Under the pieces are notes generated by a model, which saw only the letters and a list, made by a program, of their open reading frames with translations, made no database searches and was not told the DNA's origin. DNA of 64,000 bases from Acheta domesticus (Eukaryota; Arthropoda; Insecta; Orthoptera; Gryllidae), in NCBI GenBank assembly GCA_031308135.1, contig JAHLJT010009419.1, forward strand, positions 183,916,125 to 183,980,124, written 5' to 3'. Below are positions 33,866 to 45,696 of this stretch, piece by piece (within the stretch, counting starts at the first letter, position 1; every line of letters begins with the position of its first letter). A program made the translations under genes and the position numbers.

Positions 33866-36380
33866 GCCCTCGGACCAAAGGCCCTCATGGCAAAGGCCCT
33901 CATGACAAAGGCCCTTATGGCAAAGGTCCTCATGACAAAGGCCCTCATGGCAAACCCCTCATGGCAAAGGCCCTCGTGACAAAGGCCCTCATGGCAAAGG
34001 CCCTCATGGCAAAGGCCCTCATGACAAAGGCCCTCATGACAAAGGTCCTCATGGCAAAGGCCCTCATGGCAAAGGCCCTCATGGCAAAGGCCCTCATGAC
34101 AAAGGTCCTCATGGCAAAGGCCCTCATGGCAAAGCCCTCAGGGCAAAGGCCCTCATGACAAAGGTCCTCATGACAAAGGTCCTCATGGCAAAGGTCCTCA
34201 TGAAAAAGGCCCTCATGGCAAAGGTCCTCATGGCAAAGGCCCTCATGGCAAAGGCCCTCATGGCAAAGGCCCTCATGGCAAAGGCCCTCATGACAAAGGC
34301 CCTCATGGCAAAGGCTCTCATGGCAAAGGCCCTCATGACAAAGGCCCTCATGGCAAAGGTCCTCATGACAAAGGCCCTCATGGCAAACCCCTCATGGCAA
34401 AGGCCCTCATGACAAAGGCCCTCATGGCAAACCCCTCATGGCAAAGGCCCTCGTGACAAAGGCCCTCATGGCAAAGGCCCTCATGGCAAAGGCCCTCATG
34501 ACAAAGGTCCTCATGGCAAAGGCCCTCATGGCAAAGGCCCTCATGGCAAAGGCCCTCATGACAAAGGTCCTCATGGCAAAGGCCCTCATGGCAAAGCCCT
34601 CATGGCAAAGGCCCTCATGACAAAGGTCCTCATGGCAAAGGCCCTCATGGCAAAGGCCCTCATGGCAAAGGCCCTCATGGCAAAGGCCCTCATGACAAAG
34701 GCCCTCATGGCAAAGGCTCTCATGGCAAAGGCCCTCATGACAAAGGCCCTCATGGCAAAGGTCCTCATGACAAAGGCCCTCATGGCAAACCCCTCATGGC
34801 AAAGGCCCTCATGACAAAGGCCCTCATGGCAAAGGTCCTCATGGCAAAGGCCCTCATGGCAAAGGCTCTCATGGCAAAGGCCCTCATGACAAAGGCCCTC
34901 ATGGCAAAGGCCCTCGTGACAAAGGCCCTCATGGCAAAGGCCCTCATGGCAAAGGCTCTCATGGCAAAGGCCCTCATGACAAAGGCTCTCATGGCAAAGG
35001 TCCTCATGACAATGGCCCTCATGGCAAACCCCTCATGGCAAAGGTCCTCATGACAAAGGCCCTCATGGCAAAGGCCCTCATGACAAAGGTCCTCATGGCA
35101 AAGGCCCTCATGGCAAAGGCTCTCATGGCAAAGGCCCTCATGACAAAGGCCCTCATGGCAAAGGTCCTCATGACAAAGGCCTTCATGGCAAAGGTCCTCA
35201 TGACAAAGGCCCTCATGGCAAACCCCTCATGGCAAAGGCCCTCATGACAAAGGCTCTCATGGCAAAGGCCCTCGTGACAAAGGCCCTCATGGCAAAGGCC
35301 CTCATGGCAAAGGCCCTCATGACAAAGGCCCTCATGACAAAGGTCCTCATGGCAAAGGCCCTCATGGCAAAGGCCCTCATGACAAAGGCCCTCATGACAA
35401 AGGCCCTCATGGCAAAGGCCCTCATGGCAAAGCCCTCATGGAAAAGGCCCTCATGACAAAGGTCCTCATGGCAAAGGCCCTCATGGCAAAGCCCTCATGG
35501 CAAAGGCCCTCATGGCAAAGGCTCTCATGGCAAAGGCCCTCATGACAAAGGCCCTCATGGCAAAGGCCCTCGTGACAAAGGCCCTCATGGCAAAGGCCCT
35601 CATGGCAAAGGCTCTCATGGCAAAGGCCCTCATGACAAAGGCTCTCATGGCAAAGGTCCTCATGACAATGGCCCTCATGGCAAACCCCTCATGGCAAAGG
35701 TCCTCATGACAAAGGTCCTCATGAAAAAGGCCCTCATGACAAAGGTCCTCATGGCAAAGGCCCTCATGGCAAAGGCTCTCATGGCAAAGGCCCTCATGAC
35801 AAAGGCCCTCATGGCAAAGGTCCTCATGACAAAGGCCCTCATGGCAAACCCCTCATGGCAAAGGCCCTCATGACAAAGGCCCTCATGGCAAAGGCCCTCG
35901 TGACAAAGGCCCTCATGGCAAAGGCCCTCATGGCAAAGGCCCTCATGACAAAGGCCCTCATGACAAAGGTCCTCATGGCAAAGGCCCTCATGGCAAAGGC
36001 CCTCATGACAAAGGCCCTCATGACAAAGGTCCTCATGGCAAAGGTCCTCATGAAAAAGGCCCTCATGGCAAAAGCCGTCATGGCAAAGGCCCTCATGGTA
36101 AAGGCCCTCATGGCAAAGGCCCTCATGGCAAAGGCCTTCATGGCAAAGGCCCTCATGACAAAAGCTCTCAGGGCAAAGGCCCTCATGGCAAAGTCCCTCA
36201 TGACAAAGGCCCTCAGGGCAAAGGCCCTTATTTGCAAAAGCCCTCATGGTAAAGACCCTCATGGCAAAGGCCCTCATGGCAAAGGCCCTCATGACAAAGG
36301 TCCTCATGGCAAAGGCCCTCATGGCAAAGGCCCTCATGGCAAAGGCCCTCATGACAAAGACCCTCAGGGCAAAGGCACTC
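33866..36380. repeat. 15-bp satellite array, about 2.5 kb
   Basis: About 165 head-to-tail copies of GGCAAAGGCCCTCAT, with GACAAAGG, GGTCCTCAT and GGCTCTCAT variants. Rare shorter units (GGCAAACCCCTCAT, 14 bp) punctuate it near 33949, 34386, 34430, 34787, 35027, 35220, 35682 and 35845. Longer segments are repeated nearly unchanged: 33957-34138 resembles 34434-34610, 34890-35030 resembles 35495-35690, and 35222-35410 resembles 35845-36020, so higher-order duplication occurred. Units degrade towards 36060-36380. Since 15 is divisible by 3, several frames stay open on both strands (MAKAL/MTKAL and GKGPH on +, MRAFA/MRAFV and CHEGL on -). These frames break at each short unit and I do not regard them as genes. 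Confidence 0.95.
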
Positions 36381-36895
36381 GCGCATTTTGTCGCCGCTCT
36401 GTCTTGCATGTGCGTGAATACATATTATTATACTAGTAATAGGCGCTTTTTAGTGGATCTGGAAGATTTTTTTCCGCATTGCCAAAATCCGGCTCTGAGT
36501 AGAAGTACTCAGAAGAACTAAACCACTAATAATACGTAGAAGGTCCAAAAAGGTCTCATTTTGTAGAACAGTGCTTACGAAATATCTGACTCGAGCCCCA
36601 CTTCTCACCCCCCCCCCATGTTCCTTTATATGCACACCTCATGTTTTTGGAGGATGTCCCCTACGATAGTCTGTAAATTCAAAATTAAAATTGAGAAATA
36701 TACAGCAAGTATATTTAATACGAAATAGATTGTTAACCTTATAGTGATCTATTGTGCAGTGGCAAATGAAACAGAAAATTCTGATCAGCCACGAGTACAC
36801 AGAACAGCGGAACCCACAAAAACGTAATAGCAGGGCCCAAAAGATTTTAAGTAAACCAGTTGATACCTCCAAAATATCGCATTTTAAAAATAGTT
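36381..36895. other. Intergenic DNA, no gene seen
   Basis: Includes a 9-base C run at 36609-36617. Frames up to 97 residues (- strand, 36639-36932) have no recognisable domain. Confidence 0.4.
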
Positions 36896-36899
36896 GTTT

Positions 36900-37860
36900 T
36901 AAAAGAAATCTAATTATGGTACAGAGTGTCACAGACTTTCTATATCTAGTTAGTTTCCTAATCTCTTTAGTCTGAGCTAGCTTGCCTAACCTTATTCCCA
37001 GCCGCTACCTATGGGCCCCAAAACGACATTGTTTCCACATTTTATCACTTTTCGGTACCCTAATAAAATAATTTGAAACATAACTTAAAGAGTATTTTAG
37101 AATAGTAAAGCATAATCCTATTAGCAAATTTGCATTGAGAAATTCGTAGACGTTCTTGAGAAAAAGTTATTTGAGCGCATCTGAAAAAGGCGCAATTTTG
37201 AGGTCATTTTCAGATAAACGTTTTGAGTTTTCAACAAACTTCACGAGAAATCATTTGACGTAATTGTGTTCCCAATTGCAATAAAAGTATCCGTAAGATA
37301 AATAATTAACGGCGTGAGTAATATATAAAAAATGTTTTATGTCTTGTGATTGAATGCATCTAGTAATATCCCTACAAAAATTTCAAGAGAAAATTTGAAG
37401 TCGTTTTTGAGAAAATATTGTTTTTAAAATTGCCTTCATATCTTCTCAATAAAACTTTTCAAATTTTGAAAAAAAATATATTTCTCATTCAAAGATATAG
37501 TTTTTAGAATCAGATTTTATTCGAAGGAAAAATCTGTATCTTCAATATTGTAGTTGTAAATAGATGCCGAAAAAATGGAACATTTGCAATTTTACAATAT
37601 TCATATAGTTCAACAAAACTGAGACCTGCACCATTTGTAAGCGTCATTAACGATACCCGAACACAAAATTTAATAAAAGTTTTGGAGCTATTTTAGAAAA
37701 AAATTCAAAATGTCCTTGATGCAACATGTAAAGTTTCCCCAAAAATTAAAACGTCCATATCAAATGCAAGAGTCTGCGATATTAGCCAGATCCGTCGGAG
37801 AATATCAATTTTCGCTGCAGCATTACGTAATTTTATACTACGTATGTAGTATGGGAAAAT
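36900..37860 (+). repeat. Repeat A, long copy with internal loss
   Basis: Starts GGTACAGAGTGTCACAGACT and CCTGAGCTAGC-like sequence as at 21660, continues through ATTAACGGCGTGAGTAATAT and GATGCAACATGTAAAGTTTC, and ends GCAGCATTACGTAATTTTAT. It lacks the tetranucleotide tract found in other copies. Confidence 0.65.
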
Positions 37861-38535
37861 GAAAACAATCTTTCCACTGGAAACCAAAGTCGACAGTTTC
37901 TGACAACCCGTGCTATGAAATGAAGAAACTTAAAAAATGCAATAGAATCGTCCCAAAACGTCTTTTTCTGAAAATGAAGACATAAAAAATACAATTGAAG
38001 TCCTGTGACACATAAAATCCACTTGAAGGGTTTAATTAAAGTCATCGTTTCCAAATGATGGACGACAGTAATGATGTGTGTTGTAGAGTGAAGTGCAGGT
38101 TGAATGTGCGCCTTCTTTTCCCCTTTAATAATAAAATACGAACTTCTATTTTTTCGTTTTAAATCTGTTGATACACGGCTGATGGGTAATTCCCTATCCT
38201 GCAATGGCGTGCTTATGAAGATTTATGTTGCTGTTCTTTTAAAAGGTCACCGTTATCCGTTAACCGTCACCGGTTAACCGTCATCCTTCCTTAGCATGTT
38301 ACACAGAATGAATCATTTGGAGTAGAAAAAACACACCAACGTGTTCCTCGTAACATAAGCAATTAATTATTCCTTTACCGGTTTGTACTATCTTTTTTGT
38401 TGTAATTTTCCAATTTTGTCGCTGCCTGTGTGTCACGGAAATTTTTGGTGCATCTCTTAGCCTTCAAGCGCCTAGGTAGAGCCAAGTCATTTGCGTCACT
38501 TGCAAACAGTGAGTGCACTGCCGTTCTGACAACGG
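37861..38535. other. Intergenic DNA, no gene seen
   Basis: A small GTTAACCGTCACCGGTTAAC inverted/tandem patch lies near 38260. Frames up to 155 residues cross into the TA microsatellite and are not genes. Confidence 0.4.
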
Positions 38536-38539
38536 CAAA

Positions 38540-38631
38540 GATTATTAGTCCCATCAGTATAGTGCATTTATTCCCTCGGGAGGTAAGGGTGGTCTTCCAC
38601 CGCTGGATGAGATTTGGCACCGACCTACCAT

Positions 38632-38688
<57 letters not shown>

Positions 38689-39565
38689 TGGCACCTGTGT
38701 ATATATATATATATATACACGTGCATGCCAAATGGCACCCCTCGCACTTGTACTTTATTGGGGGGCGAATCCCGGGGTGAGTCACTAGGCGGTGGCCTTT
38801 ACCTGCACCCCCCTCCGGGGAACAAGTACCCCCTCGGGCCAATATCCGGATCCCGCCGGAGCGCAGTTTGCCCTCACGTCAACCTCCCCATACAATGCCT
38901 GGGTCTAAGGCCGCCCTGCCAGTTCAGAGCTACTACCTATCCGGGCTAGTGCCGGAGTCAATGTCGCCTGTATGACGACGCGCCACCCACATGCGCCGGG
39001 ACACCAAGTCCCTCCTCTATGCCTAGAAGATCGGGCCACTGCCACGACGAAGCCAAGAGCCCAACTGGCGGCCACCCGAACTAAGGTCCGGGCGACTCGG
39101 GGCCCCCATCCCGTCTTCCCGCTGCCTGCACCTTCAGGCTATCGATCTGGGTTGGACCGTAACCAAGGCAATCTGATGGTGACCTACCATCGGCTAGCGA
39201 GGTTTTCCCCCAACCAGGTATCTCCCACCAGCAGGGCATCGCCCCAGCCGAGACAAGCTGTAAGCTCCCGACCGGTCTCCCGTCATGTGTGGTAGTGTAG
39301 TGCATGTTAGAGTGTGTGTGTAAGTGGAGAGGATAGGAGAAGGAAGAGGAAGGAAAGATCGTGCGCTGTCCGTGGCCCGTTTGTTAGGGTACTACTCCTT
39401 CTTTCGCCTGGTGTTGATCGGAGAAAGCACGGAAAACTACTGATCAGAGCAGCCAGTTGCTAGAATTCTCCTCCGCTGTCGCTGAACTCGCCCTAGATGT
39501 CTAGCCAGTGTCGAAAATCCTGATACCACCGGGACTCGAATCTAGGAGCTCCCGGTTATAGGCAC
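38540..39565 (-). mobile_element. SINE family 1, - copy split by another element
   Basis: 38540-38634 matches the reversed 3' part of the 5212-5765 element (ATTAGTCCCATCAGTATAGT, CCCTCGGGAGGTAAGG). The match resumes at 39181 with CTAGCGAGGTTTTCCCCCAA, GAGACAAGCTGTAAGCTCCC and GGAGAAAGCACGGAAAACTA, down to the B-box-like region GGGACTCGAATCTAGGAGC near 39530. The break is exactly where a GC-rich element with its own 13-bp target duplication sits. Confidence 0.85.
38635..39180 (-). mobile_element. GC-rich retroposed element, - copy, with (TA)n tail
   Basis: This 546-bp insert is flanked by GACCTACCATCGG at 38622-38634 and 39181-39193, a 13-bp target-site duplication of the kind made by target-primed reverse transcription. 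Oriented on the - strand, its 3' end carries TA-dinucleotide tails (38635-38687 and 38699-38716). The body matches the + copy at 19225-19985 (ATATCCGGATCCCGCCGGA, GACTCCGG-type words, CTCTATGCCTAGAAGATCGG). No coding frame is preserved; it is probably 5'-truncated. The parent LINE clade cannot be told from this part. Confidence 0.8.
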
Positions 39566-42500
39566 GAATTGATATCAGTTGATACCGGTTCTCGAGACCA
39601 GAGGCGACTGCAAGGCCACGTGCAATACATCGTAATATGCACCCTAATATTTGCTCTCAAAACAAGTACATTTTTTCTTCGCAAATACCTAGAAAAATGG
39701 TTAGTCTTCCAATTCACATTCAGCAGAACCTTCTGGACGTTACAGAAAAAGAAAAATTGCCAAGGAAGTGATGCTGTAAAGAAACCTTTGTTCATCTAAT
39801 TGAGAAGAACACGTTGGTGTGTTTTATTTACCTTAAATGACTCACACTAAATGTAAAGGAGATGATGGAACTAGGAAACACTGTGTAAATTTAAATTGTC
39901 AAAATTGAAAATAAATGTAGGGTGCATTGAAATTGGTTTATACGTTTTCATTCTCAATATGATAATTAATATACATTTATTTTCTGTGTATTTTAAGTTT
40001 TAAATTCAATAAAATTAAATTATTTTACAAATAGTTGAGTGTCTTTGTTGAACATGAAAACATATTTCTTGTTTGAAACACATGCATTTAAGAAAAGATA
40101 GTAAGACGAAGAAAGAGTTTTTGGTGTTAGTATTACTACAATGTGATGTGTGTCACAGGTCTTCGCCAAGATTCTTCCAGTTTTTTTGAGCGTATCAACA
40201 TTGATTGTTCTTTCAAAATGTCGACGATTCAATAATGAAATTTACGATTTGAATTTAGTTCAGTTTTCTCCTTCTTCGGAATTTACGTATTAGAAAGATA
40301 CTCACTACCCATGTTTCCTTCGCCGGAAGATATGAACCTGGTTGGAAGGGCCTTCGTAGATATTATTTTTGTTGCATTTTCTTTTAACTAATAAGTTGCA
40401 ACCGCAAATAAATAAATCTGGCAGTATCTAGTAGAGTATGTCAACAAATAAATTATTGTCTTCTGTAATAAACCATTAGTAACGCTTATGTCAGGGATTT
40501 CCTTGCTCGTCTTAGGCGTTCTCCATTCTGCTTATGATCTGACTCAGAGACAAATTGTGCTTCTTATAGCTGAGACGACAAAAATTGAAGAGAATTTTTT
40601 TCCGGGACTCTTTAGCAATGAATCACTAATTTTTAGAGACTTTTCTAAAACAACTCAGTGGTAAGCCAAATCCCCAATCAAAGGAATCTTAATCATTAAA
40701 GTCTATAAACCACAGAATCACGGTTTATAAATGCTCATCATTATTAGTTTTTTCTGTTTGTTCGTTTACTAATCACAGATTCCTTTCGAGAGCGGATTCT
40801 TTAATAATAATTTTAACCTCTTACTGATTTTAATGTTATATTTCAGATGAATGAATGCACTACACAAATATCGTTTTATTCTAACGTTGCAGTACATCAT
40901 AACCGTTACAAGATAACCCGATTATAACATAATCCAATTTATAAGATATAATATGAAATACATCTTCCAAGATATACTTTACGCTCCATAACTTATCGCA
41001 TGTAAGAGGACCGCTTCTTAGAAGATGTTGCATATAATATGCAGAATACTGGTTTCTGAAGATTTTTTTCCCGAGTCAGAAGCCGAAACGGCAAACTTTG
41101 CCAAGTGGCAGGCCAGTTGACTCATTAGTTTTATTCTCAAACATCCTTAACAAAGACTGCACACGAAGGAATATTTCTCCTTGGAAATATCATTAAAAAA
41201 TAAAGAAAGATGAAATTCTGCTCCTATGATTTCTGTGTGTTGTTTTGTGGAATACACAAAAGTGTACAACCCCAATCGAGAGCTCATTCATGCTGATGTT
41301 CTGATTATAGTTAAGCAAGCGGGAAGAGTGTGAGCTGTCAAGTATTTGAAAAGACGTGAGCCTTATCATCTTAATGCATAATGAACTTTGTATTCAGTCA
41401 CCGTACCATCATGGTGATATTGGTAATGAGCCTCTGGTGAAGAAAGCTCCAATTACACGAAAGGCAAAGTCTCAATTTAGAATTTTGAATAAATCAATTG
41501 GTCATGGCGATGAAAAGTAAGTTAATGACAATATCGAAAAAAACAGGGCATATTTCAAGAACAGTAAAAATTGAAGAAAATCTTAGATGAATTATAATGA
41601 ATTTATATGATATATTCCTGTTTATAGAAGTTTTCATTTTTTCAAGACAAAAACTAATGTCTCCTATGTCTCTACAACGGAGTTCCACTGAATTAGTTTG
41701 ATCATCTTACAAAGTAAAAATCAATGTAATTCATAAGTTTTGCTAATAAAATTCGTAATAAAAATAGTTTTATGTGAAATTGTGAATGCTTTAACATTTT
41801 GAGTTTCGTGAGATCTAAGTCTTCTGAGAATTGTTGTACAAATATTAACATTTTCAAGAAATATATTTTGCGCGTATTTTTTCCTGCAGAGAACCTCTGA
41901 AAATTTATATATTTCTGGAAATTATTACTCTTTATTTACTTTCAGAATTTCCGGATTTAGAATTTCGTTGAGTGTCTGACTTTTCTTGAAATGAACCTCA
42001 TTGTGTACTCTCGAGAGCTTGTTTTTAAACGAAAAGCCAAATGAGATTTTGTGGTAAGCATGATAAAGCAACTTCTCTTGAAGAGTACTCAGTTTTTCTT
42101 GCAGTATATTTGATGTTTATGAATAATATTCCGGTTTCCTGCACATGATCAGTATTTGAGGAAAATATAGTCCCAAGAATTAATTATAGGAGATCAATCT
42201 GTCGCATTTAAAGATGGAGCAAATGATAATTAAGATTTTTCATATTTCACTTGATATCAGTATTTGACCAGGAAGATGAACATTTCTTTTCAACTACAAA
42301 GTATTTTGTGCATTTCATACCATCTAAAATGTCAACGCCTAAAATGATGATGTATGCTTCTTTTTCCTTATGGCCCTGACGCATGCCTTTTGTTTGATCT
42401 TTATTTAGTGCGCTTGTAAGTGTGCCAATACTTTTTTCTCAACATTCGTACTTCTTTCTGTATTTTTGTTTCACTACAATTTTTAATATTCTTCTCACTT

Positions 42501-43080
42501 GTCAATACATTTTGTCAATTATTCTCGGAGGAATGTTATAAAATACACAATAAAGTATTTTCATAAAAAGTAATGTGTTCTATCTAAGAATCTGAGAAAA
42601 AAGGCACTGCGTACATTTTTTAGTTTATTAAATGTTGTTTTACGGTTTACGTATTTCTATCTTGTATTAAAGAATTGTATTATCAATTGAATTTTAAGCA
42701 ATGAAAAAATCTCTTCATTGAATTTCACCTATAGCATTAGAAGCAAATTTTAATTCTAAATCTATGATTTTAAAATCTATTCTCAACCTAGGGAAACAAA
42801 AGTCACTTATCTCGAAAAATAATAAATCGATATAAGTATAAACGGAATGCTCTATTCTGGCTTTTATGAATAATAATCCATACTCAAAGTTCACACGTAT
42901 GTTTGACATTGACAGAATCATGACCATTTCCTTCTAGTCTCTAACAACAACACAAACTTCATCTTTTTGTTGGGGACCAATAAAGAGACGACGCTTACAT
43001 GTCAGTGACGTTAAGACGGATGACGCACGAACGCGCAAGTGACGCTCAACGTGTGCTGTTACAATATTCGAAAAAATGTA
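39566..43080. other. Long AT-rich intergenic stretch, no gene seen
   Basis: No frame above 79 residues. No repeat with a second copy in this window was noticed. Confidence 0.45.
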
Positions 43081-43084
43081 TAAT

Positions 43085-43320
43085 TAGACCCTGTTCATGA
43101 AAATTCGATGGGCTTTGTTTGCGGTGGGGTGGTGTTTTCTCGCGAATGTGCGTTTCCACCTGCGGAAGAAACCCGAGCGACCGCACGGGGGCTTCCCACC
43201 TGGCCGACCTGGACCAGGAGCGTCTTCCCGGAACGGACTGCGGCGGCGGGCGGGGAACTCCCCCGGGGGGCTACGGCGGCGAGCACTCACCCCTTGACCT
43301 TGCACGCTGTCACAAATGAG
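43085..43320. other. CpG-rich patch, unknown
   Basis: A sharply bounded CG-rich block (about 43140-43310) with open frames in several phases on both strands (up to 96 residues) and no known domain. It could be a small promoter island or an imported GC-rich fragment. Confidence 0.3.
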
Positions 43321-43442
43321 GCTTTTTGCGTAAATGAGGAATCCACACAGAGGACATAGATGCAAATAGGACATGGGTAAATATCTTTCGCTCTGAACAG
43401 TTCTTCCGTTGTCTTTTATTTTCTCGCCTGCTGCTTAAGCAG

Positions 43443-43845
43443 TGTAAAGAAAGTATTGTAATGCTGCGGAAAAAAAGCCGGCGAATTTTTAACAGAAAAA
43501 TTCGTATTGCCAGGTCCTGGACCTGAAAAACTGGATAACTCTTGTTCCTGTGTAAGTAGTAAAGTACATCTTCAGACACGTGTAGTCAGAATACACGTTC
43601 CAAGGTCCTTGATACCAAAAAATCGATTGATGTCTGTCCGTCTGCTTGTCCGTCCTTTTGTCCGTCCCTCCGTCCGTCCGTCCGCCGTTCGTCCGTTCGT
43701 CCGTTCGTCCGTCTGTCCGTCTGTAAACAATGCTCGCAACTAAACCGTTAATAAGATTTTCACTAAAATTTATATTCCGCGTTCCGTCTGGCTAATGTCG
43801 CTGCCCCTTGAATTCGAAACGGTTATTTCAATTTGGGGAGGGGAT
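43443..43845 (-). repeat. Repeat A fragment with tetranucleotide tract
   Basis: Holds GTAATGCTGCGGAAAAAAAG, GGTCCTTGATACCAAAAAAT, a long GTCC/GTCT/GTTC tract (43632-43727), AATGCTCGCAACTAAACCGT and the GAAACGGTTATTTCAA block. Same direction as 18430-18860. Confidence 0.7.
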
Positions 43846-43907
43846 ATTTTCTAAAAAGCCTCAACAATATTTTCTAAAAAATAGGTCCAATTGTGTTTGT
43901 TAAATTT
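43845..43907 (+). repeat. 63-bp direct repeat, copy 1
   Basis: By eye identical over 63 bases to 44426-44488 (starts TATTTTCTAAAAAGCCTCAA, ends TTGTGTTTGTTAAATTT). The intervening 518 bp holds a CpG-rich block and a TA microsatellite. Confidence 0.95.
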
Positions 43908-44310
43908 TCTCCTCTGAAAGAGCAAAAGACGCGTAAATAAATGTCGTAGGTCGCATTTGCGTTCTCTGTCTGATCTGCTTACGGAGTGCAAGTGCACTTT
44001 CGAGCGGATGGCAAGTGAGCGGGGTGGTAATAATTTGTCCTTAGGTAATCGGGAGGCGGCGGTCGGGGTGAATCCCCAGCTGTCCGTGACTAAATGGTTA
44101 AGGGCTGGCAAGCGGGAGCGGAGGGGCGAGGCGGCCGAAAGGGCGGGCGTAGCGAATCAGCCCGGCGCGGCGCCGGGCAGTCGGAAGTATCTGCGACGGC
44201 CTGCGCTTCTCCTTGAGACTTCCGCGTACAAGTCCCGTGAAAGACAATTCAAAATTATTTATTACTAACCCATGTTCGGTAATGCTACAATATATATGTA
44301 TGTATATGTG

Positions 44311-44352
<42 letters not shown>

Positions 44353-44425
44353 TATACATATATTGGTTAGTAATAAAATACCTATATATATATATATATA
44401 TTATATATATATATATATATATTGG
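43908..44425. other. Segment between direct repeats: CpG-rich block plus (TA)n
   Basis: 43970-44240 is CG-rich (GGGCGGGCGTAGCG, CGGCGCGGCGCCGGGC) and 44289-44420 is a compound TA/TATG microsatellite with an internal ATTGGTTAGTAATAAAATAC. The 103-residue + frame across the CpG block has no known domain. The segment looks inserted, being bounded by an exact 63-bp direct repeat, but it shows no transposon ends. Confidence 0.5.
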
Positions 44426-44488
44426 TATTTTCTAAAAAGCCTCAACAATATTTTCTAAAAAATAGGTCCAATTGTGTTTGTTAAATTT
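44426..44488 (+). repeat. 63-bp direct repeat, copy 2
   Basis: The second copy of 43845-43907, with no mismatch seen. Such identity in DNA this AT-rich points to a recent duplication or an assembly error. Confidence 0.95.
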
Positions 44489-45690
44489 GTTTCGATGTAA
44501 CCCGTTCCGAATTTATGTTAAATATGGGCGCCAGGTTACGTTTATTTTTATTGAAATTAACGCTTCAACTGCAATCTAAAATAGAATAAATATCCGGCTA
44601 GCTGGGCCGATGGGTTTTGTAAGAAATCATCGCTATTACCTACTGATAGCCGACTATTCGATCTGCCATCTATACAGAGTGGCGAGGAATCTGAAAAAAT
44701 ATGTTTAGCTACTTATTAACTGGAATTGGCCAAATGAAAATCATCTTTTCTATTTCAAAAGAAACTTAACAGTTTATTCAATTTGCCAGGCAAACATTAT
44801 TACTTAATAATAATAACAATACAGAATGTTCTTTTGGTCATGACCTTTCTGAATCTCCTACTGCAGTACCCGTCTTCGCGCGCGCTTGTTCGATGACGCC
44901 CACAGAACCAGTTTCTCTTCATCCGGTGAAGAGAATTCCAAGTCCAAATACTAGCTTCTTTTCTTCTGCTCTTCACAACCGCCGTCGAGTCACCAACCCT
45001 CACAGTCTCAAATATCTGACCGTTCTAATTCAATTTCCTGCGAAAGTTCGCAGTTCTTCCCGACTACGTGACTCAAAATATTAAAGTTCAACAAACTATT
45101 GCTTATTAACAAAATTCCGAGTCCTGTTGCAAATGAATTCTTATGAGTTCAAAGTTTAAGTTCCATTCGTCGCACTCAAGAATTCTCAAAGCCTTACAAG
45201 TTCTAATTTCCACACATCACAAAAATTCAGAGTCCGAGGACTATTCACTCTAAAGAGAAATTTACAAGTCCCAATCTCATAACATTAATTATCCGTGAGC
45301 GACCCGCTCAGCACCACGGCATATATCCGAATGTAAAAAAATCTTTCTCTTCAGCCCTTCAAAACTCGGCCTATCTTCTCTACTGTTTTTTGCCAGCAAA
45401 AAAAAACGATGCACTTCCGTCACGAATAGACTGTCACTCTCTCCCTGGCCAATCCCTCAATTGATTACCAAATCGACTAGCTACGCCCCAGACTGTCATT
45501 GCTTTTTCAACCAATCTCTTCACCGCTTACACTATCATGTAGCCGCACCCCTCAGGTTCAAGGCCCGAATGAAATTTATTGACCTTGACAACCACTCGAC
45601 TGCCGTTGCTAGGGCGCCATATTCCTATTTGTTTACCCTTGTAATTCACCCCATTTACGACAGATATTCGTGCATAAAAATATGTGACAT
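44489..45690. other. Intergenic DNA, no gene seen
   Basis: Less AT-rich than average between 44850 and 45650, with frames up to 104 residues (45461-45775), none showing a domain. It may be part of the Helitron-like element to its right or another old repeat. Confidence 0.35.
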
Positions 45691-45696
45691 GTTGGT

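Noticed and set aside
33866..36380. CRISPR-like array
   Set aside because: Units are contiguous 15-mers without unique spacers; this is a satellite in a eukaryotic genome.
35675..36409. 244-residue - frame and 193-residue + frame in the satellite
   Set aside because: Pure products of a 15-bp tandem repeat; they switch frame at short units and have no independent coding features.
43955..44270. rRNA-like look of the CG-rich segment
   Set aside because: I could not match it to conserved 18S or 28S blocks; the resemblance is composition only.
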